From Ruminococcus sp. Phil15 (GTDB lineage Bacteria; Bacillota; Clostridia; Oscillospirales; Ruminococcaceae): 48,689 nucleotides of DNA. The position numbers and the translations under genes are program-made. A model generated the notes under the pieces. That model saw nothing but the letters and a program-made list of their open reading frames with translations. It had not been told where the DNA came from and searched no databases. Location: the NCBI GenBank assembly GCA_001940995.1, contig MSHC01000025.1:1-48689 (forward strand). The letters run 5' to 3'. Every line of letters starts with the position of its first letter. Within the stretch, counting starts at the first letter, position 1. Shown piece after piece: positions 40,193-48,689 of the stretch.

Positions 40193-40231
40193 CATTTTTT
40201 GACAATTTTCTGCGTATATTTATGTTAAACT
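40193..40231 (+). promoter_or_regulatory. Candidate Spo0A-dependent promoter of spoIIE
   Basis: TTGACA (40199-40204), a 21-bp spacer and TAAACT (40226-40231). Bacillus spoIIE and spoIIG promoters also have over-long spacers of 21-22 bp and need Spo0A-phosphate. On the minus strand the -35 overlaps TGTCAAAA, one mismatch from the 0A box TGTCGAA. Confidence 0.5.
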
Positions 40232-40273
40232 AAACATACAAATAAAATCTGTGCAAAAAAGGAAGGACGCAAA

Positions 40274-42553
40274 ATGAACATCAAAGGAAAATCAAGACCG
40301 TCAAAAGTCAGAATTATACTTGTAGCTGTCGTGCAAATTATGCTTAGCTTTGCCGCATCTAATTCTCTGCTTGTCGGAAAAAGGTCACCGCTTTCGTCAG
40401 CAATCTTGGGAATGTCCGGCATTAATTCTGTGTGGTGCTACATAGCTTCGTTTGTAGGATATTTTATTTCCGGGAATATGTCGGAATGTATTCTGCACTT
40501 TGCATCTCTGACATTGATTATAGGTATGAGAATAATTATTATGTTGGACGGTAAAAGGGAAACGCCAGTAATCAGTGCGGTAATAACAGGCTCATCTATG
40601 TGTGTTTCGCTCGTATTGGTATCAATATTTTATACGATTTCAATTTCCGAAGCAGTGTTCTGGCTGTTTTCGGCTTTTCTGTGTTCGGCGCTTGTCTATA
40701 TGGCTCTTTCGGTATCAAAAAGAACTAGCGTGAACGGTATTCTGGATATCAACGGAATTCACGGCGCATCTCTTGGAATCCTTTATGTTTCGCTGATTAC
40801 GATAGTTTCTTCCATTTCCGGAATGGGTATAAATCTAGGCAGAATCCTCGGCGTATGCGTTATTCTTTCAGCCGCAAAAAAGTACAGGCACATAGGAGGT
40901 GCAGTGTGCGGGGCGCTTACGACCTGCGGTGTTTTTTTATCCTACCCCGAGCTGTCGTCAAACACAATGCTTCTTGCCACATCGGGTCTTATCTGCGGTG
41001 CGTTTTCCACAGGGGGCACATTTGTTACGGTTATGGTTTTCTTGATTTCAACGATTGCGGGTCTTGCGGTCGGTTATATAAATTCAGACACATTCGCAAT
41101 GCTACGTGATGTAGCGGTTGGCTGCGTTATGTTTTCGTGTATTCCCGATAAGGTCATTTCCCGTGTCTCGGAAATTGTCGGAGGCGAAGCAAACGCCGTA
41201 AGCATCGTAGGTCATGCCGCTTCTTCACGCCTTAGCTTCGCTTCAAACACGCTGTCCTCAATCAGGACTCAGCTTGGCGAAATATCCGATACGATCAAAA
41301 ACAAAACCAAGAAAAGAGATGTCCAGGAAATTGTCGGAAATGATATCTGCGTTAACTGCAAAAGATATAAGGACTGCTGGCACGACTGCGATAACTGCGA
41401 AAAAACAGTAAACGGATTTACTGCTTTAGAGCGTCTTCTTGATATGAAAGGATATGTCACAGTTACCGATGTTATAGATAACCTGCCGACCTGTAAAAAT
41501 GTTAGCGCCGTTTCAAACAGCTACAACAGATTTTACAAAGAAAAACTGTATGACTATTCTAACAATCTCCGGGTAGGAGAGCTGCGTGAAATAGTAACTC
41601 AGCAATTATGCGCTATGGAGGATATGCTCTGCGACTTATCTCACAGAATAAATCAGATGAGCTTTGTAGACCCGTCGCTTTCCGAAAAGGTAAGACAGGC
41701 AGCGGACAGGCTCGGCGCAAAGAATTCAAAAGCTTGTGTCTTTTGCGACGAGCATAAAAACTATAAGGCGGAGGTGTTCTTTCCAAGTACGGTAAAGCTG
41801 GATATACTGAAACTGACAATCGCCGTAGGAGAAATACTCGGCGCTGAAATGGAGCTTCCAAAAATGTCCTCGACTGAAGCGGTAACAAAGCTTTTGTTTT
41901 CTCCTAAGCCTGAATATGAAATTAGGCTCGGCTACTGGCAGTCGTCTGCACATAAGGACGTTTACAGCGGAGATACTATTGAGGTCGTGCCGCTAAGCTC
42001 AAGTGAAGAATATATCGTCCTCTCAGACGGAATGGGAACAGGCAAAAGAGCAAAGCTTGATTCAATGCTCGCGTCAAGCCTTATCGGCAAGCTTATAAAA
42101 ACCGGTATTTCCTGCGAAACAGCGGTCAGAATGATAAACTCTATACTCAGAGTAAAAGGCTGGGAGGAATCCTTTGCCACTCTTGACGTGGCAAGGTTTG
42201 ACCTTTACAGGGGTGTGTGCGACTTTGTAAAGGCAGGAGCTGCCTCCAGCTATATAATCCGAGATGGTGTTGTGTCCGCTGTAACATTGGATACTCTGCC
42301 GCTTGGGATACTCAGTGAAACCGAGATAAGCTCTCACAGACAAAAGCTTTTTGACGGCGATATAATCATAATTGCCTCAGACGGAATAAGCGACTACGCT
42401 GAGCGTGTTATAGCGTCAGTTGCGGAAAACGAAACGTCTTCCTGTGACGAAATTGCGAAGAATTTAGGCAGTACATTTTTCGACCTCGCAAAGCAGGGAC
42501 ACAGGGACGATATCTCGATTATTGTCATAAAGGTACTTTATACGCCGGTCTGA
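40274..42553 (+). CDS. spoIIE: Stage II sporulation protein E, membrane PP2C phosphatase
   Basis: A 759-aa protein that dephosphorylates SpoIIAA in the forespore, releasing sigma-F, and helps place the polar septum. Residues about 15-300 hold roughly ten membrane helices, a central region (about 310-550) follows, and the C-terminus is a PP2C/PPM phosphatase: metal motifs VLSDGMGTGKRAK (about 582), IIASDGISDYAE (about 700) and HRDDISIIVI (about 745). The order is that of Bacillus SpoIIE, slightly shorter than its 827 aa. The central region has a Cys cluster (CVNCKRYKDCWHDCDNCEK, near 355-375), as in clostridial SpoIIE. AAGGAAGGA precedes the ATG. It shows that the organism belongs to a spore-forming lineage. 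Confidence 0.93.
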   Translation: MNIKGKSRPSKVRIILVAVVQIMLSFAASNSLLVGKRSPLSSAILGMSGINSVWCYIASFVGYFISGNMSECILHFASLTLIIGMRIIIMLDGKRETPVISAVITGSSMCVSLVLVSIFYTISISEAVFWLFSAFLCSALVYMALSVSKRTSVNGILDINGIHGASLGILYVSLITIVSSISGMGINLGRILGVCVILSAAKKYRHIGGAVCGALTTCGVFLSYPELSSNTMLLATSGLICGAFSTGGTFVTVMVFLISTIAGLAVGYINSDTFAMLRDVAVGCVMFSCIPDKVISRVSEIVGGEANAVSIVGHAASSRLSFASNTLSSIRTQLGEISDTIKNKTKKRDVQEIVGNDICVNCKRYKDCWHDCDNCEKTVNGFTALERLLDMKGYVTVTDVIDNLPTCKNVSAVSNSYNRFYKEKLYDYSNNLRVGELREIVTQQLCAMEDMLCDLSHRINQMSFVDPSLSEKVRQAADRLGAKNSKACVFCDEHKNYKAEVFFPSTVKLDILKLTIAVGEILGAEMELPKMSSTEAVTKLLFSPKPEYEIRLGYWQSSAHKDVYSGDTIEVVPLSSSEEYIVLSDGMGTGKRAKLDSMLASSLIGKLIKTGISCETAVRMINSILRVKGWEESFATLDVARFDLYRGVCDFVKAGAASSYIIRDGVVSAVTLDTLPLGILSETEISSHRQKLFDGDIIIIASDGISDYAERVIASVAENETSSCDEIAKNLGSTFFDLAKQGHRDDISIIVIKVLYTPV

Positions 42554-42659
42554 ACATACTTTTGACAAAAGCAGTAAAAATTCGCAAGTAAAAATTTGCT
42601 AAATTGCACAAATGAAACCAAGTAAATATGTGTGAATATTAGAACATTAGTCAAAACCC

Positions 42660-42688
42660 TTGAAAAATTCGTAAAAAAGGGGTACAAT
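42660..42688 (+). promoter_or_regulatory. Promoter of the glycogen operon
   Basis: TTGAAA (42660-42665), 17-bp spacer, TACAAT (42683-42688), about 30 bp before glgB. Nothing else recognisable in 42554-42659. Confidence 0.75.
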
Positions 42689-42718
42689 GAACATATAAAA
42701 ATATAGGAGGTTGTAATT

Positions 42719-44713
42719 TTGACAGGTTCTAATATGATTCCGAAGGATTATCAGGTACCTCTTTATTTGTTCCATAATGGAACGAACTATAAGTGCGCCG
42801 AATTTTTCGGTTCACATAAGGGCGTCAAGGACGGCAACGAAGGATACTTCTTCCGTGTGTGGGCGCCTAATGCTAAGACTGTTTCGGTAGTGGGCGATTT
42901 TAATAACTGGAACAATCAGAGAAATCAGATGGAGCTTATCGGTGACAGCGGCGTGTGGGAGACCTTTATCTGCGGTCTGAAGGAGTACGATAACTATAAG
43001 TATTCAATTCTCGGCGCAGACGGTAAAACGCATACCAAGGCAGATCCGTATGGCTGTCATATGGAAACGGCGCCGAATACGGCAACTAAAATTTTTGACA
43101 TCGGCACATATCAGTGGAATGATGAAAAGTGGCAGAAAAAGAAGGCGCAGAATCCTCCTTATTCCGCACCTATGAATATCTATGAGGTCCATATAAATTC
43201 GTGGAGACAGTATCCCGATGGATCATTCTTCAGCTATTCCAAGTTTGCGGAAAGCATTATCCCTTACCTCAAGGAAATGAGCTATACTCATATCGAGTTT
43301 ATGCCTCTTGCTGAGTATCCGTTTGACGGCTCGTGGGGATATCAGGGTATAGGTTACTATGCTCCGACTTCACGTTTTGGCACGCCTTTGGATTTTATGA
43401 AGATGATAGACCTGTTTCATGAGGCTGAGATCTGCGTGATCCTCGACTGGGTTCCTGCGCATTTTCCTAAGGACGAGGCAGGACTTTTCGAGTTTGACGG
43501 CAGCTGCTGCTACGAGTATACCGACCCGAGAAAGCGTGAGCATTACGGCTGGGGAACAAGAGTGTTTGACTACGGTAAGGACGAGGTCGTTTCGTTCCTT
43601 ATTTCAAACGCTGTCTATTGGCTTGATAAGTTCCATATCGACGGTCTCAGAGTTGACGCAGTAGCATCGATGCTTTATCTTGACTACGACAGAAGAGACG
43701 GCGAGTGGACGCCGAATAAGTTTGGAGGACACGAAAACTTAGAAGCGATTGATTTCTTCAAGAAGCTCAATTCAGCAGTCTTTGCTAATTTCCCTAACAG
43801 CCTTATGATTGCCGAGGAGTCAACGGCTTGGCCTCTTGTTACCAAACCTACCGATATAGGCGGACTCGGTTTTAACTTCAAGTGGAATATGGGCTGGATG
43901 AATGATATGCTCAAATATATGGCTCTAGACCCTATCCACAGAGCGTTCCACCATGATAGCCTTACTTTCTCGTTCTTCTACGCATTTTCCGAAAACTTTA
44001 TTCTCCCTATTTCTCACGACGAGGTAGTCCACGGCAAAGGCTCGCTCGTGAACAAGATGTTCGGAGATATGGACGCTAAGCTTGCTCAGGACAGAGCGTT
44101 TATGGCTTATATGATGGCCCACCCGGGTAAGAAGCTTACTTTTATGGGCACTGAGTTTGCACAGGTGAGAGAGTGGGACTATGAAAACGGACTTGAATGG
44201 TTTATGATTGACGAGTTTGAAAATCATAGAAATTTCCAGCAGTTCACCAAGAATCTTAACCGGTTCTATCTTGAAAATTCTCCGTTCTGGGAGGTCGATT
44301 ACTCTTGGGAGGGATTCAATTGGATTTCCAATGACGATTACCGCCAAAGTATCATAATCTTCCGCAGAATTGATAAGCAGGGCAACGAGGTCATTGTTGT
44401 CTGCAACTTTGTCCCCGTAGGACGTTCAACTTACAGCTTCGGTGTCCCTTATGAGGGAACATATACAGAGGTCTTTAACTCTACGTCAAAGGACGGCTCG
44501 GCTTACCTCAACGGAAGCGTTAAGTCGCAGGATGTTCCTATGCACGGATATGAGCAGTCGATTTCAATTGAAATTCCTGCTTATTCGGTAATGTACTTCA
44601 AGTGCAAGAAAGCTCCTAAGAGAAAGAAGAAGTCTGAAACAGCCGCTAAAAAAGCTGACGCAAAACCGAAGACAAAATCTGCTGCTAAGAAAAGCGGCAG
44701 CAAAACAAAGTAA
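42719..44713 (+). CDS. glgB: 1,4-alpha-glucan branching enzyme with lysine-rich tail
   Basis: A 664-aa GH13 enzyme making alpha-1,6 branches in glycogen. A CBM48 module lies at about 40-125 (FRVWAPNAKTVSVVGDFNNW). The catalytic barrel has EFMPLAEYPFDGSWGYQ, the nucleophile Asp in DGLRVDAVASMLY (about 311), acid/base Glu in MIAEEST (about 365) and Asp in PISHDEVVHGKGS (about 432). The all-beta C-domain ends near 630. The last 35 residues are almost only Lys, Ala, Ser, Thr and Pro (KKAPKRKKKSETAAKKADAK...), not part of the usual enzyme. The start is TTG at 42719 with AGGAGG 8 nt upstream; an ATG 15 bp later has no ribosome binding site. First gene of glgB-C-D-A. Confidence 0.94.
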   Translation: MTGSNMIPKDYQVPLYLFHNGTNYKCAEFFGSHKGVKDGNEGYFFRVWAPNAKTVSVVGDFNNWNNQRNQMELIGDSGVWETFICGLKEYDNYKYSILGADGKTHTKADPYGCHMETAPNTATKIFDIGTYQWNDEKWQKKKAQNPPYSAPMNIYEVHINSWRQYPDGSFFSYSKFAESIIPYLKEMSYTHIEFMPLAEYPFDGSWGYQGIGYYAPTSRFGTPLDFMKMIDLFHEAEICVILDWVPAHFPKDEAGLFEFDGSCCYEYTDPRKREHYGWGTRVFDYGKDEVVSFLISNAVYWLDKFHIDGLRVDAVASMLYLDYDRRDGEWTPNKFGGHENLEAIDFFKKLNSAVFANFPNSLMIAEESTAWPLVTKPTDIGGLGFNFKWNMGWMNDMLKYMALDPIHRAFHHDSLTFSFFYAFSENFILPISHDEVVHGKGSLVNKMFGDMDAKLAQDRAFMAYMMAHPGKKLTFMGTEFAQVREWDYENGLEWFMIDEFENHRNFQQFTKNLNRFYLENSPFWEVDYSWEGFNWISNDDYRQSIIIFRRIDKQGNEVIVVCNFVPVGRSTYSFGVPYEGTYTEVFNSTSKDGSAYLNGSVKSQDVPMHGYEQSISIEIPAYSVMYFKCKKAPKRKKKSETAAKKADAKPKTKSAAKKSGSKTK

Positions 44714-44755
44714 ATCTTTGCAATCCAATACAAATAAATTAGGTGGGTGACACAA

Positions 44756-45958
44756 ATGTTCAACAAAAAAGAATGCGTTGCAATGCTTCTCGCAGGAGGA
44801 CAGGGTAGTCGTCTGTACGCTCTCACACAGTCTGTTGCTAAGCCGGCAGTACCGTTTGGCGCAAAGTACAGAATTATTGACTTTCCGCTTTCCAACTGCA
44901 TCAATTCCGGTATTGATACTGTCGGTGTCCTGACTCAGTATCAGCCGCTTGTGCTTAACGAGTACATCGGCAACGGACAGCCTTGGGACCTCGACAGAAT
45001 GAGCGGTGGAGTTCACGTTCTCCCTCCGTATCAAAAGGCTTCAGGCTCTGACTGGTATTCTGGTACAGCTAATGCTATTTATCAGAATATCTCGTTTATG
45101 GACAGATATGACCCTGAGTATGTCATCATTCTCTCAGGCGACCATATCTACAAGATGGACTACGACAAGATGCTTTCTTACCATAAACAGCAGAACGCTG
45201 CCTGCACTATCGCAGTAATCGACGTTCCGCTTGAGGAAGCTTCCAGATTTGGCATTATGTTTGCTCGTGACGACGGCGAAATATATGACTTCGTAGAGAA
45301 GCCAAAGGAGCCTAAGTCTACTCTCGCTTCAATGGGTATTTATATCTTTACATACTCGAAGCTTAAAGAGTATCTCATCGCAAACGAGAACGACAAGGAC
45401 GCTACAAAGGACTTCGGTAACAATATTATCCCAGCACTCCTCGGTAACAAAGAGAGAGTATACGCTTACAGATTTGACGGTTACTGGAAGGACGTAGGAA
45501 CAATTGATTCTCTCTGGGAAGCTAACATGGACCTTATCAATCCTAAGATTCCGATTGACCTCTACGACCCATCATGGAAGATATATTCCAGAAACCCGGT
45601 TCTCCCACCACAGAGCATAGGCGAAAACGCCCACGTTCAAAATTCTGTTGTTACAGAAGGCTGTTACATCGACGGCGCAGTTGAATTCTCAATGATTTCA
45701 AACGGCGTTACAATCGAGGAGGGCGCAGTAGTTATCGACTCTATCCTCATGCCCGGCTGCGTAATCAAGAAGGGCGCTAAGATTGAGTATGCAATTGTCG
45801 GAGAAAACTCCGTAATCGAGGAAAATGCTCAGGTCGGCTCAAGACCGGAAAACGTCGAGAACAGAGATGAGTGGGGAATTGCCGTAGTAGGTCATAACCT
45901 TACTGTTTCTTCCGGCTCTTATATAAAGCCAAAGCAGATTATTTCAGAGAGCGTATAA
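44756..45958 (+). CDS. glgC: Glucose-1-phosphate adenylyltransferase, catalytic subunit
   Basis: A 400-aa ADP-glucose pyrophosphorylase, the committed step of glycogen synthesis. N-terminal [16 protein letters not shown] is the nucleotide loop; [42 protein letters not shown] (metal Asp) and FVEKPKEP (sugar-phosphate Lys) follow. The C-terminal left-handed beta-helix starts near residue 290. The ATG at 44756 is preferred over the GTG at 44747, which touches the AGGTGG ribosome binding site. glgD follows after 13 bp. Confidence 0.95.
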   Translation: MFNKKECVAMLLAGGQGSRLYALTQSVAKPAVPFGAKYRIIDFPLSNCINSGIDTVGVLTQYQPLVLNEYIGNGQPWDLDRMSGGVHVLPPYQKASGSDWYSGTANAIYQNISFMDRYDPEYVIILSGDHIYKMDYDKMLSYHKQQNAACTIAVIDVPLEEASRFGIMFARDDGEIYDFVEKPKEPKSTLASMGIYIFTYSKLKEYLIANENDKDATKDFGNNIIPALLGNKERVYAYRFDGYWKDVGTIDSLWEANMDLINPKIPIDLYDPSWKIYSRNPVLPPQSIGENAHVQNSVVTEGCYIDGAVEFSMISNGVTIEEGAVVIDSILMPGCVIKKGAKIEYAIVGENSVIEENAQVGSRPENVENRDEWGIAVVGHNLTVSSGSYIKPKQIISESV

Positions 45959-45971
45959 GGAGGAAAGAGAA

Positions 45972-47099
45972 ATGGCAATTAATATGGGAAGTGTAATGGG
46001 CATTATATTTGCCAATATGCACGACAATACAATCAATGAAATCACAAAGTCAAGAACAATGGGCTCTGTGCTTTTCGGAGGAAGATACAGACTTATAGAT
46101 TTTCCTCTTTCCAATATGGCAAACAGCGGAGTTTCTGAAGTAGCTGTCATTACTAAGGAAAACTACCAGTCGCTCCTCGACCACCTCGGCTCTGCAAGAG
46201 AGTGGGACCTTGCCCGTAAGAAAGGCGGTCTCCATATTCTTCCGCCTTTCGGAAATGTTGAGGCAGGTCTTTACAGAGGCAGACTTGAAGCGCTCTACGG
46301 CGCAATCAGCTTCCTCAAGGCTTCAAGAACTGAGTATGTAATTCTTTCTGACTGCGACATTATAGCAACAATCGACTATAAGCCTATCGTTAAGGCTCAC
46401 GTTGAAAGCGGCGCAGATATCACAATGGTTACTAACACAGACGAATACTCCAGCGAGGTAGTCGCTGCTTCGACCGTTGTTACGTCTGATGAAACAGGCA
46501 GGGTTGTGGGCGTTCTCCATAAGCCTGCAATATCAGGCGAATGCACGATCTGTCTTAATATGTTCGTTCTCAAGAAGAGCTTCCTTATCGAGCTTCTCGA
46601 AGACGGCATTGCAAGAGGTCATTATAGCTTCGAGAGAGATGTCCTCCAGCGTAAAGTTGACGAGCTTAACATCAGGACCTACGAGTTCAATGAGTATTTC
46701 AGCAAGATTTACAGTATGAACAGCTACTATAAGGCAAATCTTGACCTTATCAAGCCTGAAAATTCCAAGAAGCTTTATAATTCAAAGAGGCCTATCTACA
46801 CAAAGGTTCGTGACAACGCACCTTCCAAGTATGACCTTGATTGTATGGTAAAAAGCTCGCTTATTGCCGACGGCTGTATCATTGAGGGCGAAGTAGAAAA
46901 CTCCGTACTCTTCAGAGGCGTTAGAGTAGGAAAGGGCGCTAAGGTTAAGAACTCTATCCTTATGCAGGATACCGTTGTAGAGGACAATGCAGTTGTTACA
47001 AACGTTATCTCCGATAAGAACGTAACAATCGGTGAAAACAAGCTTATCTCTAGCTCGGAAGACCACCCGATTTATATCGGTAAGGGCGCTTCAATCTAG
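45972..47099 (+). CDS. glgD: Glucose-1-phosphate adenylyltransferase, GlgD regulatory subunit
   Basis: A 375-aa paralogue of GlgC. The nucleotide loop GGxGxRL is lost: here GIIFANMHDNTINEIT. The catalytic Asp region (ILSDCDIIATID) is partly kept and the beta-helix C-domain is present, as in the GlgD subunits of Bacillota that form a GlgC-GlgD heterotetramer. GlgD is usually inactive alone and raises GlgC activity. AAGGAGG precedes the ATG, 13 bp after glgC. Confidence 0.93.
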   Translation: MAINMGSVMGIIFANMHDNTINEITKSRTMGSVLFGGRYRLIDFPLSNMANSGVSEVAVITKENYQSLLDHLGSAREWDLARKKGGLHILPPFGNVEAGLYRGRLEALYGAISFLKASRTEYVILSDCDIIATIDYKPIVKAHVESGADITMVTNTDEYSSEVVAASTVVTSDETGRVVGVLHKPAISGECTICLNMFVLKKSFLIELLEDGIARGHYSFERDVLQRKVDELNIRTYEFNEYFSKIYSMNSYYKANLDLIKPENSKKLYNSKRPIYTKVRDNAPSKYDLDCMVKSSLIADGCIIEGEVENSVLFRGVRVGKGAKVKNSILMQDTVVEDNAVVTNVISDKNVTIGENKLISSSEDHPIYIGKGASI

Positions 47100-47134
47100 G
47101 GTATATCAAAATTCTAAGAAAAGGGGATAAATCA

Positions 47135-48547
47135 GTGAATATACTTTATTGTGCAAGTGAAGCGCTGCCTTATATTGCATCAGGCGGACTTGCCGATGTA
47201 GCAGGCTCTCTGCCTGCCGCTATTAATGCCGAAGGTCACGATTGCAGAGTAGTAATTCCATATTACAGCTCAATCAAGCCTGAACTCAAAGCGTCGCTTA
47301 CTTACCTCACAAACTTTACTGTTCCTGTCGCTTGGCGTAATCAATATTGCGGCGTTTTCACAGGTGTTGTAAACGGAGTAACCTACTATTTGCTGGACAA
47401 TGAATACTACTTTGCAAGAAACGGTATATATGGATTTTACGATGATGCTGAGAGATTTATTTTCTTCTCAAGAGCAATACTTGAGCTTCTCCATTATATC
47501 GACTTCAAGCCAAGGGTTATCAATGCAAACGACTGGCAGACAGCGCTTGTCCCTGTCTACTATGATATCTTCTATCGTTACCAGTCGGGATATGAGGATA
47601 TCAAGACGGTATTTACAATTCATAATATCCAGTATCAGGGCAAGTACGGCATGGAACTTATCAACGATCTTATCGGTGTTCCTCTCTATCACAGCGACCT
47701 TCTCGCATACGATGGCTGTGTAAACTTTATGAAGGCTGCATTTGAAACCGCCGATAAGATTACAACAGTGTCGCCAAGCTATGCTTGGGAGATTCTTGAC
47801 CCTTGGTACTCACATGGTCTGGACAGAGCGCTTATCAACAAGCAGTATAAGCTCTGCGGCTTCCTTAACGGTATCGACCAGAATATCTATAATCCGGCAA
47901 CAGACCCTAAGATTCCTAAGAATTACAGCGTCGATGATAAATCAGGAAAGGCAGTATGTAAAGCGGAACTTCTCAAGGAATTTGGTCTTTCAGAGGGCAA
48001 AGAGCCTATTATCGGTATCGTAACAAGATTTGTTTCACATAAAGGACTCGACCTTATCAAGTATGTCTTTGAGGATATCATCAGACTTGGCTATAAGTTT
48101 GCTATTTTAGGCTCAGGCGAAAAGATGTACGAGGACTTCTTCAGGGAAATGGCATACCGTTATCCTGACAGAGTGGGCGTGACAATCGGATTCGTTCCTG
48201 ATCTTTCAAGAAGGATTTATGCAGGCAGTGATATGTTCCTTATGCCGTCGCAGAGCGAGCCTTGCGGACTTGCCCAGATGATTTCTCTCAGATACGGTAC
48301 AATTCCAATAGTTCGTGAAACAGGCGGACTTAGAGACAGTATCCACGATGCAGGCGGAGAAAACGGCAACGGCTTTACATTCAAGACGTACAATGCGCAC
48401 GATATGCTTGACGCTTGTACAAGAGCTAGGTCTTACTATGACCAGCGTATGAAGTGGGGCAAGCTTGTTTCCCACGCCCTCAGAGAGGATTTCAGTTGGA
48501 GAAAGTCAGCCCAGCTCTATATAGGACTCTATTCAGATATCCACTAA
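47135..48547 (+). CDS. glgA: Glycogen synthase (ADP-glucose), GT5
   Basis: A 470-aa glycosyltransferase extending alpha-1,4-glucan from ADP-glucose. NILYCASEALPYIASGGL opens the N-domain; VINANDWQTALVP, FTIHNIQYQGKYG, GFLNGIDQNIYNPATD, GIVTRFVSHKGLDL and the C-terminal donor site MPSQSEPCGLAQMISLRYGT (E in SEPCG) follow. The motif K(T/S)GGL, whose Lys15 binds ADP-glucose in E. coli, reads ASGGL here (A15). Start codon is GTG at 47135 with AAGGGG upstream. Last gene of the operon; a strong terminator follows. Confidence 0.94.
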   Translation: MNILYCASEALPYIASGGLADVAGSLPAAINAEGHDCRVVIPYYSSIKPELKASLTYLTNFTVPVAWRNQYCGVFTGVVNGVTYYLLDNEYYFARNGIYGFYDDAERFIFFSRAILELLHYIDFKPRVINANDWQTALVPVYYDIFYRYQSGYEDIKTVFTIHNIQYQGKYGMELINDLIGVPLYHSDLLAYDGCVNFMKAAFETADKITTVSPSYAWEILDPWYSHGLDRALINKQYKLCGFLNGIDQNIYNPATDPKIPKNYSVDDKSGKAVCKAELLKEFGLSEGKEPIIGIVTRFVSHKGLDLIKYVFEDIIRLGYKFAILGSGEKMYEDFFREMAYRYPDRVGVTIGFVPDLSRRIYAGSDMFLMPSQSEPCGLAQMISLRYGTIPIVRETGGLRDSIHDAGGENGNGFTFKTYNAHDMLDACTRARSYYDQRMKWGKLVSHALREDFSWRKSAQLYIGLYSDIH

Positions 48548-48554
48548 TAATCTC

Positions 48555-48589
48555 ACAGACCGCTAAATATAAAGGCGGTCTGTTTTTTT
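48555..48589 (+). terminator. Terminator of the glycogen operon
   Basis: ACAGACCGC (48555-48563) pairs with GCGGTCTGT (48575-48583), followed by TTTTTT. Confidence 0.92.
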
Positions 48590-48600
48590 GCTCTGAAATC

Positions 48601-48629
48601 TTGACAAATGAATAAAAAAGAGCTATAAT
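48601..48629 (+). promoter_or_regulatory. Consensus promoter of the tRNA-Leu gene
   Basis: TTGACA (48601-48606), 17-bp spacer, TATAAT (48624-48629): perfect hexamers, 15 bp before the tRNA. Confidence 0.88.
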
Positions 48630-48643
48630 ATTATAGTAATTTT

Positions 48644-48689
48644 GCCGCTGTGGTGGAATAGGCAGACACAAGGGACTTAAAATCCCTCG
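48644..48689 (+). tRNA. tRNA-Leu (anticodon UAA), cut by the window end
   Basis: GCCGCTG starts the acceptor stem, TGGTGGAATAGGCAGACAC is a leucine-type D arm, and AGGGA-CTTAAAA-TCCCT is a 5-bp anticodon stem with loop CTTAAAA, anticodon UAA. The variable arm, T arm and 3' end lie beyond the window. Confidence 0.92.

Noticed and set aside
1-48689. CRISPR array, intact insertion sequence, integrase or attachment site
   Set aside because: No regularly spaced repeats, transposase, integrase or direct-repeat pair flanking the prophage remnant was found by eye.

Overview
The window looks like a chromosomal segment of a spore-forming anaerobic Bacillota, most likely a gut clostridium of the Ruminococcaceae/Oscillospiraceae type. 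Pointers are spoIIE, a pyrophosphate-type phosphofructokinase, a 2-hydroxyacyl-CoA dehydratase activase pair, a Re-type citrate synthase, feoAB, the glgB-C-D-A glycogen operon, several iron-dependent alcohol dehydrogenases, and many sigma-A promoters with near-consensus hexamers 17 bp apart. Taxonomy is inferred from gene content only.

Layout. 1-4.4 kb (minus): two-gene dehydratase activase operon. 4.5-4.95 kb (plus): RNase P RNA with promoter and terminator. 5.0-9.8 kb (plus): PepV-like dipeptidase, TyrA, PPi-PFK and a CDF cation exporter. 9.9-12.7 kb (plus): iron uptake operon feoA-feoB-small Cys-rich protein behind a strong promoter and twin palindromes. 12.7-17.5 kb (minus): membrane-anchored lipase, response regulator, ABC ATPase, ABC permease and histidine kinase, read as one operon. 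17.6-22.6 kb: fucO-like dehydrogenase, broken HAD gene, SDR, YqhD-like dehydrogenase and prophage debris; this is the decayed, accessory part. 22.6-26.6 kb (minus): marR-adh-aldh-degV operon under two MarR-type operators. 26.8-29.4 kb (minus): Re-citrate synthase and a second DegV, each with its own promoter and terminator. 29.4-32.0 kb (minus): a TetM-like ribosomal GTPase fused to a YacP/Rae1-type NYN nuclease. 32.1-38.85 kb (minus): purine operon purE-purM-purN-purO-purH(AICARFT)-lipoprotein-purD with an attenuator-like leader. 38.9-39.1 kb: orphan small ORF. 39.2-42.6 kb (plus): rsmA and spoIIE. 42.7-48.6 kb (plus): glgB-glgC-glgD-glgA. The window ends inside a tRNA-Leu(UAA).

How parts work together. 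The purine operon encodes carboxylation (PurE), ring closure (PurM), both formyl transfers (PurN, AICARFT), glycinamide ligation (PurD) and IMP closure by the archaeal-type PurO, so it replaces bifunctional PurH by two genes. The glycogen operon makes ADP-glucose with a GlgC/GlgD pair, polymerises it with GlgA and branches it with GlgB. The marR operon joins aldehyde oxidation and reduction to a fatty-acid-binding DegV/FakB protein, suggesting fatty-aldehyde handling.

Best candidates for something undescribed: the ribosome-binding GTPase/A-site nuclease fusion (29411-31984), the purE leader with a 29-codon leader ORF whose stop codon lies in an antiterminator arm (38652-38781), and the MarR-controlled aldehyde/DegV operon. 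No CRISPR array, intact mobile element or replication origin was seen.
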